This document shows positions 45,125 to 53,423 of a DNA stretch of 64,000 nt, in pieces. Position 1 is the first letter of the stretch. Each line of letters starts with the position of its first letter. Under the pieces are notes generated by a model. The model saw only the letters and a list, made by a program, of their open reading frames with translations, ran no database searches and was not told the origin of the DNA. Both the position numbers and the translations under genes were made by a program. The DNA comes from Fusobacterium varium (GTDB lineage Bacteria; Fusobacteriota; Fusobacteriia; Fusobacteriales; Fusobacteriaceae): NCBI GenBank assembly GCA_002356455.1, contig AP017968.1, positions 2,976,001-3,040,000 of the forward strand, read 5' to 3'.

Positions 45125-46126
45125 TTAGTAAAATTCCTCTTTCAAAGTTCTTTCCATAAGTTCTTCTACCATATTTCCAGCATTTGCATTTTTATATATG
45201 ATATTGTATGTGGCTTCTAATATCGGCATTGAAATATTCAATTTTTGAATTTGCTCATATACTGCTTTTACTGTTGGAACCCCTTCAGCAACCATAGTCA
45301 TTTCACTTAAAATAGTTTGTATATCTTGACCCTTCCCTAAACATTCTCCAACATGTCTGTTTCTGCTATGTTTACTTGCACATGTTACTATTAAATCTCC
45401 TATTCCACTAAGCCCAGAAAAAGTTATTTCTTTAGCACCACAAGCTTTTCCATATCTTATCATTTCGGCTATTCCTCTTGTTATCAAAGCAGCTTTTGTA
45501 TTATCTCCAAAGCCCATTCCATCAGCTATTCCTGCTCCTATTGCCAAACAGTTCTTTACAGCAGCACCCAACTCTACTCCTACCACATCTTCACTTAAAT
45601 ATACTCTAAATACTTTACTATTAAAAAGTTCCTGTATTTCAGCAGCCTTTTCTCTTTCACCAGCTGCAACTATAGTTGTTGGAATTCCAACTGCTACTTC
45701 TTCTGCATGTGTAGGCCCTGATAAAACTACTATATTTTTGTGAAACTTACCTTTTATTTCATCTTTCATTACTTCTGAAAGTCTCATGCCTGTTGATACT
45801 TCTATTCCCTTGGCAGTATTTACAAGAAGCATATCTTCAGTCAAATCATTTGAAAATTCTCTTATTACTCCTCTTAATACTTGTGATGGAACTGAAAATA
45901 CTACATATTTTATTCCTTTAAGAAGTCCTTCTTTTACATATGTAACATTTAAATTATCTGGAAATTTTATTCCAGGTAAGTATCTCTTATTTTCTCTATC
46001 CTTTTGTATTTCTTCTGCTCTCTCTTTATTAAATTCCCATAAAGTAATATCATAACCTTTTCTAGCCAGTACTAGTCCTAATGCTGTTCCCCAGCTTCCT
46101 GCTCCTATGATTACTACTTTTTTCAT
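45125..46126 (-). CDS. gpsA: Glycerol-3-phosphate dehydrogenase [NAD(P)+]
   Basis: Makes sn-glycerol-3-phosphate from dihydroxyacetone phosphate for phospholipids. The 333-residue protein has the Rossmann motif GAGSWGTALG (about 8-17), the catalytic Lys region VELGAAVKNCLAIGAGIADG and the substrate region SGIGDLIVTC..SRNR. It follows plsY, which uses the product, after 12 nt. The ATG at 46126 is 8 nt behind AGGAG; a GTG at 46135 overlaps that site. Confidence 0.97.
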   Translation of the reverse strand: MKKVVIIGAGSWGTALGLVLARKGYDITLWEFNKERAEEIQKDRENKRYLPGIKFPDNLNVTYVKEGLLKGIKYVVFSVPSQVLRGVIREFSNDLTEDMLLVNTAKGIEVSTGMRLSEVMKDEIKGKFHKNIVVLSGPTHAEEVAVGIPTTIVAAGEREKAAEIQELFNSKVFRVYLSEDVVGVELGAAVKNCLAIGAGIADGMGFGDNTKAALITRGIAEMIRYGKACGAKEITFSGLSGIGDLIVTCASKHSRNRHVGECLGKGQDIQTILSEMTMVAEGVPTVKAVYEQIQKLNISMPILEATYNIIYKNANAGNMVEELMERTLKEEFY

Positions 46127-46138
46127 GCTAATCACTCC

Positions 46139-46741
46139 TTATTTAAGCTTAAATTTATTTTCTGTTCCTTCTATAAGCCTTTTGATGTTTGTTCTATGTC
46201 TATATATTACAAAAACTCCTATTAAAGTAGTCATCGCTAGAAGAGGAGTCTTCCCTATTCCATATCCTACTGGACTCAATGCAGTAAGAATTGGCAGAGC
46301 TGCTGCTGCTACAATTGATCCTAATGAAATGTATCTTGTAAAATAAACTACAAGAATAAAAACTATTAATAAAGCAAGGGTTACATTAGGTATCAAAAAA
46401 AGAAATACTCCCAAACTTGTTGCTACACCTTTTCCACCTTTAAAATGTAGAAAAAAAGAAAGCGAATGTCCTACAATTGCTAAAACTCCTATCAATAGCA
46501 ACATATCTCCAGTTACTCCATATCTACTGGCAATAAATGGTGGAAGAAATCCTTTTAAAGCATCTGCTGCCAATACCATAAGTCCATATTTTGGTCCCAA
46601 TACTCTATATGCATTCGTAGCACCTGAATTTTTACTTCCATGTTCTCTTATATCTATTTTTTTAAAATATTTTCCAATCCATACTCCATTAGGAAGTGCT
46701 CCCATTACATAACCTAAAACTAAAAACAATATTTCTTTCAT
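46139..46741 (-). CDS. plsY: Glycerol-3-phosphate acyltransferase
   Basis: A 200-residue inner-membrane enzyme with about five transmembrane segments that acylates glycerol-3-phosphate from acyl-phosphate. The family motifs are visible: GSKNSGATNAYRVLG, HFKGGKGVATSLG and a C-terminal YRHRTNIKRLIEGTE. It is the first gene of the operon with gpsA, sigma factor and dnaN genes. Confidence 0.97.
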   Translation of the reverse strand: MKEILFLVLGYVMGALPNGVWIGKYFKKIDIREHGSKNSGATNAYRVLGPKYGLMVLAADALKGFLPPFIASRYGVTGDMLLLIGVLAIVGHSLSFFLHFKGGKGVATSLGVFLFLIPNVTLALLIVFILVVYFTRYISLGSIVAAAALPILTALSPVGYGIGKTPLLAMTTLIGVFVIYRHRTNIKRLIEGTENKFKLK

Positions 46742-46822
46742 AATTTCTCTCCTATGTTTATATCTCTTCTATGACTACATAGACTCTTGCTAACTTTTAA
46801 AATAGATTTTTTCTTGTCTTAA

Positions 46823-46832
46823 ATTATATCAT
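46823..46832 (-). promoter_or_regulatory. plsY operon promoter
   Basis: Extended -10 TGATATAAT on the minus strand (46831-46823), no clear -35, about 80 nt ahead of the plsY start. The text around it matches the response regulator promoter near 17389. Confidence 0.5.
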
Positions 46833-46987
46833 ATAAAAAAAGAAGTATAAAGCTAGAATTCAAAATTCTCTATATCTTGTACATAAAACTTTGTTTTTTC
46901 AAAGTTTTTAACTTTATTTTTTGTACAAATTTTATTTTAATAAAAAATAAAATCAAAATTAATGACTAAAACATAACCTACTATATA

Positions 46988-47013
46988 AAAAACAGCTGCC
47001 CGTAAGCAGCCAT
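46988..47013 (-). terminator. Terminator after the HU gene
   Basis: On the minus strand GGCTGC, TTACGG loop, GCAGCT, then TTTTTTATAT, about 15 nt past the HU stop codon. The region 46850-46975 beyond it holds only A/T-rich inverted repeats (for example AAAACTTTG/CAAAGTTTT near 46885-46910). Confidence 0.7.
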
Positions 47014-47026
47014 TTCATATGTTTGA

Positions 47027-47347
47027 TTATTTTCCTTTTTTCTTAGATTTTGCAGCTTTTTTCTCAACAACTGGATTCATTTTTTCTAATAGATTTTTTC
47101 CAGCTCTGAATTTAGCAACTTTTTTAGCTTCTACTTTCATAGGTTTTTTAGTTTGTGGATTAACACAAGTTCTAGCAGCTCTTTCAGCAGCTTCAAATTT
47201 TCCAAATCCTATGAATGACACATTTTCACCTTTTACCAAAATTTCTTCAAGAGTATCTATAAATGCTTTTGTAAGTTTGTCCGCTTCTACTTTAGTTTTT
47301 ATTCCAGCTTTAGTTCCAAATAATTCTACAAATTCTTTTTTTGTCAT
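47027..47347 (-). CDS. HU-family DNA-binding protein
   Basis: A 106-residue histone-like protein. The HU core (about 1-92) has MTKKEFVELFGTKAG, NVSFIGFGKFEAAERAARTCVNPQT, where the arm motif is RxxNPxT-like, and AKKVAKFRAGKNLLEKM. A basic Lys/Ala tail (EKKAAKSKKKGK) extends it. It compacts and bends DNA. The ATG at 47347 is 8 nt after GGGAG. It has its own promoter, although transcripts from pgsW could also run into it. Confidence 0.94.
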   Translation of the reverse strand: MTKKEFVELFGTKAGIKTKVEADKLTKAFIDTLEEILVKGENVSFIGFGKFEAAERAARTCVNPQTKKPMKVEAKKVAKFRAGKNLLEKMNPVVEKKAAKSKKKGK

Positions 47348-47396
47348 TCTTATCACTCCCAACTATTTTATATGATATTGTGTTGCTACTACTATT

Positions 47397-47425
47397 ACAG
47401 TAGCATTTTTTTTCAATAAACTCAA
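47397..47425 (-). promoter_or_regulatory. HU promoter with overlapping inverted repeat
   Basis: TTGAGT (47425-47420), 17 nt, TACTGT (47402-47397), with TGC giving an extended -10. The inverted repeat TGCTACT (47384-47390) and AGTAGCA (47399-47405) covers the -10 and the start of transcription and could be an operator or a leader hairpin. Confidence 0.5.
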
Positions 47426-47443
47426 TAGTTTTCGTAAATTTTT

Positions 47444-48496
47444 TTAATTTTTTTTCATAAATGTCATGTTCAATACAAATATTAAGAAAATTCCAATAAT
47501 TAAATAGTTCCAAAAATTTTCATTCCCCTCAAAATATATATCAGATTTTTTCAAGCTTTGAAGATCATATTGATCAAAAGGTAAATTGTATGCTGCTGTA
47601 ATTCCCTTGAGATTTAAAAGATAAAATACTGGAATTTCATCCTTTAAAAATTTACCTACTAATCCTTTTTGCATATTTGTCTTTTCATTTAAAATTACTT
47701 TAGAATTTATTATAATATCTACACTATCTCCAATAGATAAAAGATTTCCACCTATATTTACAAAAGCTTTTATTTGTTTATTGCTTTCTTGTATAAAATA
47801 GCTATATCTTTCTTCTATATTTTCTTCTATATTTTCATTATAAAAAAATTTAAGCCCATACTTTTTATTTTTTTCTATTATTTTTTCTTTTATTTCCTCT
47901 TCAAATTCCTTTCCTACATCTCCTATTCCACCTAAAGAAAATCCTCTGCTTCTATTTTGAATTATTCCTTTAGAAAAAAGATAGTTCTCCATATCAAGAT
48001 ATGTAAAATCTTCAATATTTCCTCCATATGTAGAAGCTCCAACTGAATTTATCATTATAGCATCTAATCCTAAAGTATCTGCTGCAGCTATCAAAGATAA
48101 ATTTAATGCAGGGAAAGAACTTGAAAGATTTGCTGCTATTCTATCTCCTTTTTTTAGTCCTTTTTCTTTAAATAACTTTACTAACAGAGCTGCAAAGTCA
48201 GGATTTGTACTTGTCCTTTTACTTTCCAAATTTCCCAAAGTAGTTGTTATTCCACTCCATTCCTCTCCAATAAGTCCAGTTTCATTAATATCTAAATTTT
48301 TATCTATTGGTATTCCTTTTCTTATTCTTTCATTTTTTATTTCTATACTCATAGTTTTCATCTTTTCAGAAGCTTCAACCATTTCATTATAGTAAGGACT
48401 TTTTGTTTTTATTTCTCTATTTTTTAAACCATATTGAATGAAAATAAATAATAAAGCTATTATTGTAAGAATGATATTATTAATTTTTTTGTTCAA
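47444..48496 (-). CDS. PgsW-like poly-gamma-glutamate system protein
   Basis: A 350-residue protein with an N-terminal membrane anchor (about 7-23), a large outside domain (about 35-325; KGDRIAANLSSSFPALNLSLIAAADTLGLDAI, then NSVGASTYGGN) and a second hydrophobic segment at the C-terminus (about 328-347). It matches my recollection of the family found next to pgsB and pgsC in genomes without CapA/PgsA; its biochemical role is unknown. Its TTG start overlaps the pgsC stop (TTGA). It is the last gene of the PGA operon. Confidence 0.78.
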   Translation of the reverse strand: MNKKINNIILTIIALLFIFIQYGLKNREIKTKSPYYNEMVEASEKMKTMSIEIKNERIRKGIPIDKNLDINETGLIGEEWSGITTTLGNLESKRTSTNPDFAALLVKLFKEKGLKKGDRIAANLSSSFPALNLSLIAAADTLGLDAIMINSVGASTYGGNIEDFTYLDMENYLFSKGIIQNRSRGFSLGGIGDVGKEFEEEIKEKIIEKNKKYGLKFFYNENIEENIEERYSYFIQESNKQIKAFVNIGGNLLSIGDSVDIIINSKVILNEKTNMQKGLVGKFLKDEIPVFYLLNLKGITAAYNLPFDQYDLQSLKKSDIYFEGNENFWNYLIIGIFLIFVLNMTFMKKN

Positions 48497-48951
48497 TTCA
48501 TTCCACCTGCCTTATAGATAACTTCCACTACAGCCTTTATAAATATTGAAAGTATCATAAGAGAGGACACTGTTCTTATAACTCCATGTCTATCTATTTC
48601 TTGTGCTATTATTCCCGGAATTATTACCCCTATTATGCTGCCTCCTAGTATATATACTTCATACTCATTTACTATATAAATATTAAAATATTTAACTAAA
48701 AGCCTTATTACAAAACTTATCATTATACACATGGCAAATTTTCTTCTTCCATATATAATAGTGTGATCTGATATAAATTTTACAATGAGAAAAGTTAATA
48801 TTCCTGCAATTATAGTAATAGCAATTCTTTGAGGATCATTTATATAAAAAGCTACATATGCTGGAACAATTAACCCTCCTGGAGATATTTCTGTTATTTC
48901 ATAAAATATTATGCTCAATATGATACCAAATATTATTATGTCATTAGCCAT
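48493..48951 (-). CDS. pgsC: Poly-gamma-glutamate biosynthesis protein PgsC/CapC
   Basis: A 152-residue membrane protein with about five hydrophobic segments and the family-typical YEITEISPGGLIVPAYVAFY start and PGIIAQEIDRHGVIRT near the C-terminus. With PgsB it forms the minimal PGA synthase complex. It overlaps pgsB by 8 nt (shared GATGGCTAA) and pgsW by 4 nt, so the three genes are translationally linked. Confidence 0.92.
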   Translation of the reverse strand: MANDIIIFGIILSIIFYEITEISPGGLIVPAYVAFYINDPQRIAITIIAGILTFLIVKFISDHTIIYGRRKFAMCIMISFVIRLLVKYFNIYIVNEYEVYILGGSIIGVIIPGIIAQEIDRHGVIRTVSSLMILSIFIKAVVEVIYKAGGMN

Positions 48952-50089
48952 CTATTACCTCTCCCCTGATTTCTAAATAGTCTACTAATTTTTTTCCATG
49001 ACCACATATATTTCCAACAGCAAAAATAAGTATTCCATCTTCTATTTCATCAAAATATTTTTCATTTTGTAATATTTCTATTTTATTTTTATCTACTTTA
49101 TTTTTTAATAGATATTTTTTAAAAAGTTCTCTATTTTCCCCAGAAATTATTATCTTATCAAATTTTTCTTCAACACTTTTTACAAATTTTATATATTGTT
49201 CCCATCTGCTTACTCTGTCCCCTCTATTATTTACTAAAAGATATCTTTTATTATTCCAGTAATATCTTTTAGAAATTCTCTCCAAAATTATATCTGTAGA
49301 GTTCGGATCATTTGCTGCCATAGCATTTACAAAAAATACTTTATGACCCTTTTCATTTTTATACACTAATGTTTTTAGACATCCAGGATCTTTATGATAG
49401 TTTTTCATACCTTCTAAAGCTTTTTTTTCATCTATGCCTATATATTTACATACTTCTATTGCCAATGCTACATTACTGGCAAAATCAATCTCCCAATATT
49501 GATCTTTTTCATTTTCATTTATAAATACTTTTGAATTTCTTTTTTCAGCTTTACCCTTAAAAAATTCAAAATATTTTTTATCACTTGTAAAAATAGCCCC
49601 ATTCTTGGGGATTGTATTAGAAAGTGATTCTGCTATTTCATCTAAAGTTCTTCCCATTTCATCCAGATGATCTTCTCTTACATTGGTAATTACACCAATA
49701 TCAGAATTTAATATTCTATTCTCACATATATATTGTAAATCTGGTTTTACAGCCATACATTCTAATATTAAAACATCTGCCCTTTCCTTATAAGCCCAAT
49801 TTATTGCTTTTATCTGTTCTTTAATATTTGCTTTTCCTTTTCTATTTATTTCCCTTTCTTCCCCAGAAACAGAAATAGTTCTAGGAGATGTTCCTGTAGT
49901 TTTGGTGAATGTTCTATAACCACCAGAACGTACTCCAGCATCTATAAGTCTAGAAACTGTTGATTTTCCCCTTATTCCATTTATATGAATAACATATTTA
50001 AAAGTTTTTCTCTGTTCCATAGCTCTTTTTTTCTCTATAAAAAGATATCCAATACAAACAAAACATAGTATAAGAATTATTTTTTCCAT
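48944..50089 (-). CDS. pgsB: Poly-gamma-glutamate synthase PgsB/CapB
   Basis: An ATP-dependent amide ligase of the Mur-ligase type that joins glutamates through the gamma-carboxyl. The 381-residue protein has an N-terminal membrane anchor (about 1-18), the P-loop GIRGKST (38-44), ECMAVKPDLQ and ITNVREDHLDEMG, where Mur ligases have their metal and nucleotide contacts. The length is normal for the family. The ribosome binding site overlaps the stop of the upstream hydrolase gene. Confidence 0.94.
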   Translation of the reverse strand: MEKIILILCFVCIGYLFIEKKRAMEQRKTFKYVIHINGIRGKSTVSRLIDAGVRSGGYRTFTKTTGTSPRTISVSGEEREINRKGKANIKEQIKAINWAYKERADVLILECMAVKPDLQYICENRILNSDIGVITNVREDHLDEMGRTLDEIAESLSNTIPKNGAIFTSDKKYFEFFKGKAEKRNSKVFINENEKDQYWEIDFASNVALAIEVCKYIGIDEKKALEGMKNYHKDPGCLKTLVYKNEKGHKVFFVNAMAANDPNSTDIILERISKRYYWNNKRYLLVNNRGDRVSRWEQYIKFVKSVEEKFDKIIISGENRELFKKYLLKNKVDKNKIEILQNEKYFDEIEDGILIFAVGNICGHGKKLVDYLEIRGEVIDG

Positions 50090-50092
50090 AAT

Positions 50093-50770
50093 CTACTCCA
50101 TTTTTAAATATTTTAAGGTTTTTTTAAAAACAGTTTCATACTTTTCTTTTCTCACTTCTACTTCATCTTCTCTAGAACTTTCAATAGTTATTACTGAAAT
50201 ATTCATTTTTTCTGAAATTTCTTTGTTCAAACTTCCTTTTTCTGCCCCTTGAAGAGGAGTAAATCCCTCTTCAAGCAGGCTGAATATAAGTTCTGGATAT
50301 TCATCCATTGTATTTTGTTGAAATATTAAAGTATTTCCAATATAAAAATTGGGGTCTTTATTTTCATCATAATTATAATAAGATTCATGACAATCTAATA
50401 TTATATTTGGTTTGTACTCTTCTATTACTTTTGTAATTTCCTGAGCTATTTTAGATGCTCTGTCATTATTATTCTGAAAAAAAGATCTGTTTAAATCCTG
50501 CATATAATATTCAGTTCTATTTCCGTTTTTTACTGCCTCTTTATTTGCTTCTGGAATTATTATAAGAGTTCCCTTTGAAATTTTATATTCTACAAGCTCT
50601 TTAGCCATTTCTATTCCAGATATTTCATCACCATGTATTCCACCAATTATCATAACCACTGGCTTTCCCCTTCCAGTTTTAAAATAATCAAATTCAGACA
50701 ATGAAATTTTTTCATTTGGATAGCATATGATAGAATTAAATATCAATATAAGCAAGATTTTTTTTATCAA
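50093..50770 (-). CDS. Secreted zinc carboxypeptidase-like hydrolase (M14/aspartoacylase fold)
   Basis: A 225-residue protein with an N-terminal signal-like segment (MIKKILLILIFNSIICY). Zinc ligands fit H46 and E49 (GGIHGDEISG) and H128 (LDCHES); the catalytic Glu is likely the one in VITIESSRE near residue 208. This is the succinylglutamate desuccinylase/aspartoacylase pattern. Beside pgsB it may cut gamma-glutamyl bonds of PGA or of short gamma-linked peptides in the periplasm; the substrate is inference. TTG start behind AGAGG. Confidence 0.82.
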   Translation of the reverse strand: MIKKILLILIFNSIICYPNEKISLSEFDYFKTGRGKPVVMIIGGIHGDEISGIEMAKELVEYKISKGTLIIIPEANKEAVKNGNRTEYYMQDLNRSFFQNNNDRASKIAQEITKVIEEYKPNIILDCHESYYNYDENKDPNFYIGNTLIFQQNTMDEYPELIFSLLEEGFTPLQGAEKGSLNKEISEKMNISVITIESSREDEVEVRKEKYETVFKKTLKYLKME

Positions 50771-50790
50771 ATTTCTACCTCTTTTTTTAA

Positions 50791-51918
50791 TTATTTTACC
50801 TCTTTTAAATAATATCCTACACCGTTTTCAAGAAGCTCTGAATAAGATGGTGCTCCTTCTAGTATGATTTCTTTTTCAGGTTCATTTTCACCCATTACTG
50901 TAACAAGTTGAACAACTCCTGTCAAGTGTCTTCCTACTCTTTCTTCTAAAGGATGTCCATTTTCATCATAAGGTACAAATAATCTTCCTAATTTTTGAGC
51001 TTCTACATATCTTGGATCTTTTCCTGTTAAAACCAAGGCTTCATCTGTTCTTCCTCTAAGTCTTCCTTGAGCAGCATTTGCTGATTCCATAAGCACTGCA
51101 TAAGTATCAGTATAGTCTCCTAACTCTCTATGAGTAAGTCCTCTTAAAGACACTGGAGATGGCTCCAATCCAATTGATATATCTTCAAATTCCATATTCA
51201 TAACTACTTGTGATGTTATAGGCATTGCTCTCTCATGAGATACTATAGCATTTATTACTGGGTATTCTGGAGAGGCTTCATGAAGGTCAATAGTCATATC
51301 AATTTTATTTTGTTTTATCATTTCAGTTATTGCATAGGCCATTTTTTCTGTATAAGTTCCATCTGGTCTTCCTGGATATGCTCTATTAATATTTCTTGTT
51401 TCATTTCCTGAAAGCTGCTGTCCAGATGCTGCATGAATATATACATCAGGATCAGGCCATTGATCCAGAGGGTTAGTTGCTCTTGAACCATATCTAAACC
51501 ATCTTTCTCCATATGGAGTTTTTAGGGTAAATCTTTGTGGTGATCCTTCTTGAGGGTCATTATGTGTAAGTCCACTTCCATTAGTTCTTGGAAGAATATA
51601 TACAGTTCCTTTATCAACTTTCAAGTTCTCTATCATAAGTATCGCTGTCATATATCCTGAAGGTTCATTTCCATGAGTTCCTCCTAATACAAGAACACTT
51701 CCACCTTCTTCTTTTCCTTGAAGGATATAGACATCACTATCACCAGAAGTTCCTTTTAACGCTGGAAGATAATCACTTAATTTTTGCATTGAAGTTACTC
51801 CTTCCCCTTTTACTATAGGTTCTGGTTCCCTCATTTTTAAAAATTCTTTTCCTGCTAGAAATGCAACAATCAGAGAAAGAAAAATCATTGCAATTCCTGT
51901 TCCTCTATTTCCTTTCAT
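50791..51918 (-). CDS. Membrane-anchored succinylglutamate desuccinylase/aspartoacylase-like hydrolase
   Basis: A 375-residue protein with an N-terminal transmembrane anchor (about 9-23) and an outward-facing M14-type domain. Zinc ligands fit H82 and E85 (GGTHGNEPSG) and H213 (IDLHEASPEY); R176 and N178 in ETRNINRAYPGRP correspond to substrate-carboxylate contacts. It is a second, larger paralogue of the hydrolase encoded next, and probably acts on the same gamma-glutamyl material. GGGGG precedes its ATG. Confidence 0.84.
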   Translation of the reverse strand: MKGNRGTGIAMIFLSLIVAFLAGKEFLKMREPEPIVKGEGVTSMQKLSDYLPALKGTSGDSDVYILQGKEEGGSVLVLGGTHGNEPSGYMTAILMIENLKVDKGTVYILPRTNGSGLTHNDPQEGSPQRFTLKTPYGERWFRYGSRATNPLDQWPDPDVYIHAASGQQLSGNETRNINRAYPGRPDGTYTEKMAYAITEMIKQNKIDMTIDLHEASPEYPVINAIVSHERAMPITSQVVMNMEFEDISIGLEPSPVSLRGLTHRELGDYTDTYAVLMESANAAQGRLRGRTDEALVLTGKDPRYVEAQKLGRLFVPYDENGHPLEERVGRHLTGVVQLVTVMGENEPEKEIILEGAPSYSELLENGVGYYLKEVK

Positions 51919-51930
51919 TTTCTTTCCCCC

Positions 51931-52077
51931 TTATTTTATCATTAATATTCTCAATAATAGAGGAATTATAACAAGAGCTGCATTTACTTGTTTCATCAAA
52001 TCTTTTTCCTCTAATAGATTTAAAACAACCATTACTAAAACATATAAAACTAAAGCTAAATATATATACATCATCAT
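51931..52077 (-). CDS. 48-residue two-helix membrane protein
   Basis: A short frame starting with three consecutive ATG codons, 7 nt after AGGTGA, and ending 12 nt before the next gene. It codes a hydrophobic segment (about 3-22: IYLALVLYVLVMVVLNLL), a short charged turn (EEKDLMKQ) and a second hydrophobic segment (about 32-46: ALVIIPLLLRILMI). It fills almost all the space between the permease and hydrolase genes. Size and setting recall CapE/PgsE of Bacillus (47-55 residues), which is needed for PGA synthesis, but I see no clear sequence likeness. It could also be a small partner of the DctM-like permease. Confidence 0.68.
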   Translation of the reverse strand: MMMYIYLALVLYVLVMVVLNLLEEKDLMKQVNAALVIIPLLLRILMIK

Positions 52078-52094
52078 ATTTTTATCACCTCATC

Positions 52095-53366
52095 CTAGTA
52101 TATAATAGAACCTAATTGGTTAGAGAAGATTATCATAATTATAGAATAAACTATGATAACTACTGCTGGAACTGCTGCTTTTCTTAGTACAGGAGTATAA
52201 TCTTTCATTCCCACTACCTGAGCTGCAAATATTCCTGCAAGTGCTGTAGGAGGCATCAAATCTCCAAGAGAAGCTATAAATGATATAGCTGAACCTGTAA
52301 TAATCTGATTTTGTGATAAAAATACCATTAAGAAAGGTACTCCAAGAACTGAAGCTGCTCCAAATGATGATACGGCTCCAAATAATGGTATAGTTACAGC
52401 CATTGCAATATATATCAAAGATGGAGGAAGACTTAAACTGTTTACAACAATATATCCTCTCACTCCTGTCAATGTCATTACTTGAATAAACATTCCAACT
52501 CCCATCAGAATTCCCATTACTGGAAGAGTTTGATTAACTGCCTCTTTTGAAACTTTAAAAAAGTTTATTTTTTTACCACAGAAAAGTCCTGATATAGCAC
52601 TCAATATAAATATTAAAGGCATTCCCAAACCAAATAGGCTTGGAGCAACTTTATCCATAGTCATTAAAAACATTGCTATAATGATAGGTATATACAGCTT
52701 CATTCCATATTCATCAATTGCTGTAAAATCTATTTCATTTTTTATCTCGCTATAATCTATTTTATTTACATGTTTTAGTCCAAGATACAATACTGAGAAT
52801 ATTGCTACTGGTACTGTCAATAATAATAGTGGAATAGTAAACCCAACATAAGGCATATCTATTCCTCCACCTATAATCATAGCTGGTACGTTAACTGGAG
52901 GAGCTATCATACCTAATATTCCTCCAAGAGCTATGATAGTAGCTGTTTCTATCATAGGTATTCCTATAAGCATCAATATAGGGGCAACAATACTTCCTGC
53001 TGTCAATACAGATGCTGTTGAAGATCCAGTTATCATTCCTGGAAACATTGAAATAAACATTAATAATACTAATAAAAGCCAAGGTGTTTTATGAAATTTA
53101 CGTATTATTGAAGCACTTAGCGCATTTAATGTTCCTATTTCCTGAATAACTTTCATAAAAATCATAGCTGTTGCTATTACAAGAATTGTATCAATATACC
53201 CAAAAGTTCCTTCAATTAAATGTCTAACAGGAATACCTTTTCCTGCTATTAATGTTGCTGTTATAGATGATAATACCATAGCTATACTTACTGGCAATTT
53301 TGCTGCAAAACATGCAATCATAAAGACAGCTACCATAGCTAAAAACAATATAAGTTCAAGTGACAT
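52095..53366 (-). CDS. DctM-like (TRAP large subunit type) permease
   Basis: A 423-residue membrane protein with about 12 hydrophobic segments. FAAKLPVSIAMVLSSI, FPGMITGSSTASVLTAGSIVAPIL, GGILGMIAPPVNVPAMIIGG and GDLMPPTALAGIFAAQVVG correspond to repeated features of TRAP DctM and related ion transporters. No DctQ or DctP gene is nearby; the secreted DUF6305-like protein upstream might bind the substrate. The context suggests uptake of glutamate or gamma-glutamyl compounds, which is inference. Confidence 0.78.
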   Translation of the reverse strand: MSLELILFLAMVAVFMIACFAAKLPVSIAMVLSSITATLIAGKGIPVRHLIEGTFGYIDTILVIATAMIFMKVIQEIGTLNALSASIIRKFHKTPWLLLVLLMFISMFPGMITGSSTASVLTAGSIVAPILMLIGIPMIETATIIALGGILGMIAPPVNVPAMIIGGGIDMPYVGFTIPLLLLTVPVAIFSVLYLGLKHVNKIDYSEIKNEIDFTAIDEYGMKLYIPIIIAMFLMTMDKVAPSLFGLGMPLIFILSAISGLFCGKKINFFKVSKEAVNQTLPVMGILMGVGMFIQVMTLTGVRGYIVVNSLSLPPSLIYIAMAVTIPLFGAVSSFGAASVLGVPFLMVFLSQNQIITGSAISFIASLGDLMPPTALAGIFAAQVVGMKDYTPVLRKAAVPAVVIIVYSIIMIIFSNQLGSIIY

Positions 53367-53388
53367 ATCTTCTTTCCCTCCTTTAAAT

Positions 53389-53416
53389 AATAGGGGACAA
53401 TTTATTGCCCCCTATT
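53389..53416 (-). other. Intercistronic hairpin between the DUF6305-like and permease genes
   Basis: AATAGGGGACAAT (53389-53401) and ATTGCCCCCTATT (53404-53416) form a 13-position stem with one mismatch-type pair. There is no T run after it on the minus strand, so it is more likely an mRNA end-protecting or processing element than a terminator. Confidence 0.65.
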
Positions 53417-53423
53417 AATCAAA

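Noticed and set aside
46850-46975. A structured RNA in the A/T-rich gap between plsY and HU
   Set aside because: Inverted repeats with A/T-only stems are expected by chance at this base composition, and no promoter or conserved core is visible.
47019-47375. A plus-strand frame of 118 codons opposite the HU gene
   Set aside because: Shadow of the HU gene, Phe/Ser-rich, with no ribosome binding site.
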